64,000 bases of DNA from Paragordius varius. Lineage: Eukaryota > Nematomorpha. Positions 59,001-64,000 of the stretch are shown piece after piece. Both the position numbers and the translations under genes were made by a program. The number at the start of each line of letters is the position of its first letter. Within the stretch, counting starts at the first letter, position 1. The stretch spans positions 2,418,001 to 2,482,000 of the forward strand of contig OZ176057.1 in the NCBI GenBank assembly GCA_964247055.1. Direction: 5' to 3'. The notes under the pieces are model-generated. The model was not told where the DNA came from. It saw only the letters and a list, made by a program, of their open reading frames with translations, and made no database searches.

Positions 59001-62000
59001 GATTACTTGCATGATAACCAGCATAAAGAGTTTTATTATCGCTTTTATTTTCGAAATCGTTTTCAAAACAATGCATTCATTGTATTATTAATATCGAATT
59101 TTATTATAATTTAGGGTAGATATCTGGGCTTTTGGATGTGTTTTCTATCAATTTGTGACGGGTTACTTTCCATTTCATGCAAGGTATATAATTTTATATA
59201 AAATAATTCCTTATCTAATTTAAGTTAATTGTCTTAAGAATGCAATTTTATACTTATAAAAAGCTTGATTCAATTATGATTACAATATTTTAATAATATA
59301 TTATTCACACATTAAATTTTTTATTGAGATTTTAAATTCATCCTGAAAGTATTTTTTGTGCTTTTGGGCTAAATATGATTTTTTATGTGGCATATTCATC
59401 ATTTCTTTTTCTGTGTTATGTATATTTTAGACAAACTTTTATTTTTTAAAAATATTAAAAATATAGGTAAATTTTAATTGCTAAAAACCTAATTCATTTT
59501 TAGGGTTAATTTGAAATGTTTATGGATAAATTTGAAACGTTCGAGGAATTCAAATTGTTTTAAGGTGATCAGTTAAGTATATAATAAAGTGCTGCTTTTT
59601 AACAATAAATTAATATATATATATCCACATTATTTTTAGTAATGAATATCACATATTCCAAAAAATTATGAAATTACAATATGATATCCCCGAAAGTTTG
59701 GATGAAAGAGCACGTGATCTTATAGAACAAATTTTGGTATATTATAGATATCATTAAACTATATAATTTACAATATATACATTGCTATTTTTTTATTAAT
59801 TCCTGTCACATAACATATATATGTATAGCAAAAAGCATTTTTTTTTTGTTTTCTGAATCGATTTTTGTCCGTCAATATTTAAGAAAACAATATAGTAACT
59901 AACAACATCTATGCATTATAAACACGTTAATACAATATGCATTTTAATGGTTACTTATTTCACACAACACAGTAGTGAGTATGGAAAAAAAACAAAATGT
60001 TTAATATACAATTATTTACTTTCTTGTTCCTACATAAACTACTTTGTTGCAAATTACTTGCCCCTCTATGTAGTGTGTAATAAGCAACCATTAAAATGCA
60101 TACTGTATATTTTTAAACACACTCAACTGAACCTTTTATAACTGTTAAACCAAAAGTTTATATGTTCCTTTAAAATAATATTTATATGTTTTTAGAAAAT
60201 ACAACCGGAAGATAGATTAGGTTCGCCACAAAGGGGTGGTTTTCACACCCTTAAAGAACATGCCTTTTTCCGGAAACCTTTTGTCGAAACAATAATTGGC
60301 GGCCACGAAGGAGAACAAACTTTAAAAAATCAACCATCTAATTTATATTACTATGATTGGGATTTGTTAGCTACTGGTACATATTACATTTCACCCCTGG
60401 CAAACAGCTGTGCGGGCACACCAAAAACAGACGATAATACCGGTCCATATGTAACCGAGGAAGAAAGTGTGATTACAGATGTTGGATTAACGGATCGATC
60501 TTTGGGTCGACTTCATGGCTTGTTTAATAATTCGTTTGTCACAAGTTCATTTACCTCAAATATTTCCAATCACAATGAAAATAAAATTAATACTATTCAT
60601 CAAACAAGAAATTTTGCGGATACTAATCCAAAGAGTTTGAAAGATCTACACAAAGGTAAAGCATTTTTATTTCGGATAATGATTTTTTTCTGTAAATAAT
60701 TTAAATGTTTCTAACTGATTTTTAATTTTTGGACCTATTACCATGTGTTTTCTCGCAAAATATATACATTCCAAATCCAAATTATACACTTAGAAACTAA
60801 AAAATTAATTTCCTTAACAAAAAAAACATATTTTCCAAATACAGTATGAGTAAGTATTGATTTCTAGAAAGTTATTAATTATTGCCAAATAGCATATACA
60901 ACAAAGGGCAGTATTATTGGCTTTTTTCACCTATTACTATTGTCAGCCAATAATAATTCTCTTTGATTTTAGTATTTGGCAAGAACTAATAACTTACTAG
61001 AAATATATACTTACTCATACTGTATAACTCCACGTTTTGCTTTGCTAAACAAGAGAAATAGTAGTATAACTTACGTAGAAAAAGATCCAAGTTTTAAAAA
61101 ATATGGTTGATTTTATAAACATATTTGCCATTACTTGAGTTAATTTCAAATTTTACTCTATGTTGTGTGATCTAATAATATATAATTTTTCTGTTTAATT
61201 ATCACAAGAATCGGTTGTCACACATGAAAACAAAAATGTTACCAATACTAAACCAAATACGTTGCTGACACAAAAGAAAAATGATGGCGCTTTTTCACAA
61301 GCCAATGTATTATCCCCAACACAAAAAGTTTATTATAAATATACATTAATTTAAAACATTTACAATTAAAATTCACCCTAAAATAAATTATGTGTTGTCC
61401 GGCTAATATAACTCATTATGAATATGAAATATACTTTTTACGACATATTATTTTTTCAGCATTATATAAATTTTAAACAGTATTTCATATTTTTAAAAAT
61501 ATTATAAAATATAAAGGAAATTTTCAATCTTAAAAAACACATAATTTATTATAAGGTGAATTTGATTTGTTCAAGGGTAAATTTGAACTGTAAATGGTTT
61601 ATATGATTCATTTTTTAATCAAAATACATAAATTGAGTAATAATATTTGAGTAATATACTAATTTTACTATTTTTTCATTAATCCACACATTATAGAAAA
61701 AACTCAGTCTGGCTTTGGTTAACAAATATATGTTGCGAACACCAAAGAAAAAATTATCAGCTATTCTCTCCCTAAATCCTTATAAGAATTCTCCATCATC
61801 TCCAGGTAATTGTATTACAGTATGTATTTTAAAGGGGTTCAATTTGTAACACTACAGTAGTGTATGGAAAAAAACAACCAAATGTTGCATAAACAATTTA
61901 TGCCTTTCTTTTTTTCCATACACTCCTGTGTTGAAAATTACTCCCTACTATAGCAGTGTGAAATAAGTAACCATTAAAATGCATACTATTGTATATTTAG

Positions 62001-62459
62001 TTTTTTTATCATATAAATATTGAAAATGTAACTAAAGTTTTAATTTTTGTGAATTTGAAGATGTAGTATATTTTTAAGAAGGGCGGTAGTTTTATTATAA
62101 TTAATATCAAGGTTGTGAAATATAAATCGATCATAGGATAGGATGTATTGAAAGAAATAAAAATTTAAAAGTTGTGTTGTTTATTTTAAAATTGACAGTT
62201 ATTTTTGGGTTATGTTTATCGTTTTATTTATCAAATATACCATTTACATTTCAAATTCAACCTAAAAATAATTTATGTATTTTTTAGGCTTTAACTTCTT
62301 ATTAATATAAAATTTAGTTTGATGGCATAGTTTATTATTTTTTCAGTTATTTTAATTTTACACAAAATTTTATTTTTTCAATGTATAAAAAAATATAAGT
62401 AATTTTTAATTTAAAAAACACTTAATTTATTTTAGGGTGAATTTGGAATGTAAATGATT

Positions 62460-62528
<69 letters not shown>

Positions 62529-64000
62529 GAGAGAGAGAGAAATTTAAAAAAAATCCATTTAAATAAAAATGATTTTTATAAAATCTACTTAATTACAATT
62601 GTAAAATGTGAAGTTATACCAAATTTAATTCCCTATTCATTCTTATAGGCTATATCCCAAAAGATTAATTTCTATGGTTTTCTTGATATAATTTTAATTT
62701 TTACTTTTTTATTTTTTTAATTATATAACGTTTACTGTTTAATGAATGATGACACAATGTCCATCTAATATATTTATTTGTGAATTTGATATATAGGGTT
62801 AAAAATATGGTTTTATTAATAAACCTTTATGTTTTTTGTTTATATTATTTTTATGTTTTAAGTAAGTTTAATAATTATAATTATGACAATGTCTAAATAA
62901 GTATTATATTTATATCTGGATCTGATAGATTCTAAAAAAATATCAAAAGAAAAATTGAATGCAACCAAATCATCGCCAAGTTTAAAGGCCTTACATGTTT
63001 TGAAACGTCGCCATTCTCATCACAAAGGTAATGCCTGTTTTTGACTTTAATAATTAACTTTTTTATTTTTTAATATTTAAGTCTACATTCTATAAGAGAG
63101 TAATTTCTTGCAAATAAATAATATGTATTAAAAGATAACATTAAAATTTTAATATAACTTAATCAGTGCCTGTTTTTTTTGAAAAATAAATAATTTTGAC
63201 TTCGGTTCGAAACGGCCCTATAAAATATTATATAAAGTTTTATACTACTAGCCGTATAAAATTTATGAAAAGTTCAAAAACAACAATCAGACGATATATT
63301 ATTGTTAACCTTATTAGGATGTTATATATATATATATATATATATGTATACTTATTATTTAACAAAAAAACTATTTAATTTATAATTTTATTGCTCACCC
63401 CATATATTTACCATTTACAGTTTAAATTCACCCTTGAACAAATCAAATTTACCCTAAAAATTATATGTTATAAACTTATATAACTCATATTAGTATGAAA
63501 TATATCTTAATGGCATAGTTTATTATTTTCAGTATTATTTTTATTTAAAACAAAATTTTTATTTTTTTATATTAAAATATTGGTAATTTTTAATCTTAAA
63601 AAACATATATTTTAGTTGAGGGTAATTGTTTTACCGTGAATTTGAATTGTCCAAGGCTGAATTTGAATTGTTTAAGAATGAATTTGAATTGTTCAAGGGT
63701 GAATTTGAATCCTAAATGGTATAATACATATGATAAACAATTTTTTAGAAATATTTTAATTTTGATAACTGACTTTAGTTTTAATATATATTATATGTAT
63801 ATATATAGTGGAAACGCCTGAAAACAGTAACTGCTCTATGAATGAACAAAAGACAAATTCCTCAAACATTCTTATATCACCTAATGACAATCTTGAACTC
63901 ATAAATGAAAATGGACACCCTAAAACTCATGATTTAAACCCTAAAACTCATAATAACAATAATAATAATCATCAAAATCAAAGATGTTCCAGTATAACAT
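56018..64000 (+). CDS. Pdk1: PDK1 (3-phosphoinositide-dependent protein kinase 1), 3' end beyond window
   Basis: Exons: 56018-56137, 56168-56210, 56400-56546, 57813-58758, 59115-59183, 59640-59736, 60196-60655, 61209-61327, 61697-61805, 62929-63027, 63809-64000 (open at the edge); about 800 residues in phase. N-lobe: FIFLKIVGEGSFST/VYKARD, catalytic Lys in YA/IKVMDK, helix C REKECLQLL, FVKLYATFQDTERL. C-lobe: FYAQQLILAIEHLY, HRDIKPENILL, DFG at 58076-58084, GSFVGTAQYVSPE (activation-loop Ser, human Ser241), VDIWAFGCVFYQ, ARDLIEQIL, RLGSPQRGG, LKEHAFF. FVGTAQYVSPE is diagnostic of PDK1. The kinase phosphorylates the activation loop of AKT and other AGC kinases at membranes; the PIP3-binding PH domain should follow beyond 64000. 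Odd points: about 190 extra Ser/Asn/Thr-rich residues between DFG and GSFVGTA, about 20 extra before FYAQQL, a 30-nt first intron, and a long low-complexity linker (exons 7-11). Confidence 0.94.
56138..56167 (+). other. 30-nt intron in the PDK1 P-loop
   Basis: GTTTTAATTA to TTACTTTTAG between GEGSFST and VYKARD. Removing it gives a gap-free match to the family P-loop; reading through meets TAG in frame at its end. All other introns I mapped are 63 nt or longer. Confidence 0.8.
57347..57590. mobile_element. Decayed hAT-type MITE, PDK1 intron 3
   Basis: GTGCGACCCGCCAAAAATTTAG and TTACAGTTTACGTTTCTAATG match interior and right-side parts of the other hAT-type MITEs; ends are worn. Confidence 0.4.
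59325..59585 (+). mobile_element. Worn family A MITE, PDK1 intron 5, sense
   Basis: AAATTCATCCTGAAAG, GTGGCATATTCATCA, AGACAAACTTTTATTTTTTAAAAATATT, TTTTTAGGGTTAATTTG, GAAACGTTCGAGG. The ends are no longer clear; the core is in the sense direction. Confidence 0.6.
59931..60107. mobile_element. Family B palindromic MITE, PDK1 intron 6
   Basis: TACAATATGCATTTTAATGG at the left and CCATTAAAATGCATACTGTA at the right, with the ACAGTAGTG/CTACTTTGTTG arms between. Confidence 0.8.
60840..61024. mobile_element. Palindromic MITE, TACAGTATGAGTAAGTAT family, PDK1 intron 7
   Basis: TACAGTATGAGTAAGTATTG and TAGAAAGTTATTAATTATTGCC at the left; TTGGCAAGAACTAATAACTT, CTAGAAATATATACTTACTCATACTGTA (in part) at the right. 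Near-perfect hairpin with TA ends; distantly like family F. Confidence 0.8.
61351..61599 (+). mobile_element. Family A MITE in PDK1 intron 8, sense
   Basis: TTTAAAACATTTACAATT at the left and GAACTGTAAATGGTTTA at the right. It fills most of a 369-bp intron (61328-61696). Confidence 0.75.
61816..61994. mobile_element. Family B palindromic MITE, PDK1 intron 9
   Basis: TACAGTATGTATTTTAAAGG and CTACAGTAGTGTATGG at the left; CCATACACTCCTGTGTTG, CTACTATAGCAGTGTGAAATAAG and CCATTAAAATGCATACTATTGTA (in part) at the right. It starts 10 bases after the donor at 61806. Confidence 0.75.
62238..62461 (+). mobile_element. Short family A MITE in PDK1 intron 9, sense
   Basis: TACCATTTACATTTCAAATTC at the left and GAATTTGGAATGTAAATGATTA at the right, with a single terminal unit per side; the core GATGGCATAGTTTATTATT is in the sense direction. 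Confidence 0.75.
62464..62540. repeat. (TA)n then (GA)n microsatellite
   Basis: About 30 TA units followed by about seven GA units, directly right of the family A copy. Confidence 0.9.
63409..63722 (+). mobile_element. Family A MITE in PDK1 intron 10, sense
   Basis: TACCATTTACAGTTTAAATTC at the left and several TGAATTTGAATTGTT units before CCTAAATGGTA at the right; it ends about 85 bases before the exon-11 acceptor. Confidence 0.8.

Noticed and set aside
1-64000. tRNA, rRNA or other structured RNA genes
   Set aside because: I looked for tRNA-like cloverleaf landmarks and conserved rRNA blocks and saw none; the strong hairpins present all belong to MITEs or Helitron ends.

Overview
The window comes from a strikingly AT-rich animal nuclear genome. 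It holds intron-containing genes with GT-AG introns, long Asn/Ser-rich low-complexity inserts inside conserved proteins, (TA)n microsatellites at many sites, and a dense load of short inverted-repeat DNA elements. Unkempt, PDK1 and SGF29 homologues point to a metazoan. A small four-membrane-segment protein and ZBED-type hAT elements would fit an arthropod, but I cannot fix the group.

Layout, left to right. 25-7120 (+): the 3' seven exons of an SGF29 (SAGA reader subunit) gene whose tandem-Tudor domain is interrupted by long inserts. 7.1-15.2 kb: no gene seen, mostly decayed MITEs. 15.2-18.9 kb: one hAT element cut in two by a small inversion. 19.9-24.4 kb and 45.3-51.3 kb: two arms of a large inverted duplication, each carrying a six-exon gene for a 167-168 residue four-TM membrane protein (minus strand on the left, plus strand on the right). 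28.2-40.1 kb (+), between the arms: a complete 17-exon unkempt gene (1282 codons) with all six CCCH zinc fingers but no C-terminal RING. 53.0 kb (+): a small intronless gene for a predicted secreted peptide, followed by decayed tandem copies of its own 3' end. 56.0-64.0 kb (+): the first eleven exons of a PDK1 gene, with the kinase domain complete in the window and the PH domain expected beyond the right edge.

The three conserved genes act in different processes: histone H3K4me3 reading in SAGA, translational control by an mRNA-binding protein, and phosphoinositide signalling. Nothing suggests an operon-like link. What they share is intron colonisation. A TA-flanked MITE with tandem-repeat ends sits in introns of SGF29, unkempt and PDK1, and other TACAGT-ended palindromic MITEs sit in introns of unkempt, PDK1 and the four-TM genes.

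Comparing the two duplication arms gives empty sites that date several insertions. A 1.8-kb hAT and a TTAA-flanked MITE are only in the right arm; a TA-flanked MITE is only in the left arm. A Helitron-like element sits inside a MITE at an exact A/T target. Other points of note are a 30-nt intron in the PDK1 P-loop, an insert of about 190 residues in the PDK1 activation segment, and 90-bp tandem repeats that copy an unkempt 5' splice site. Exon boundaries were worked out by hand from splice signals, reading phase and family alignment from memory; no search was run.
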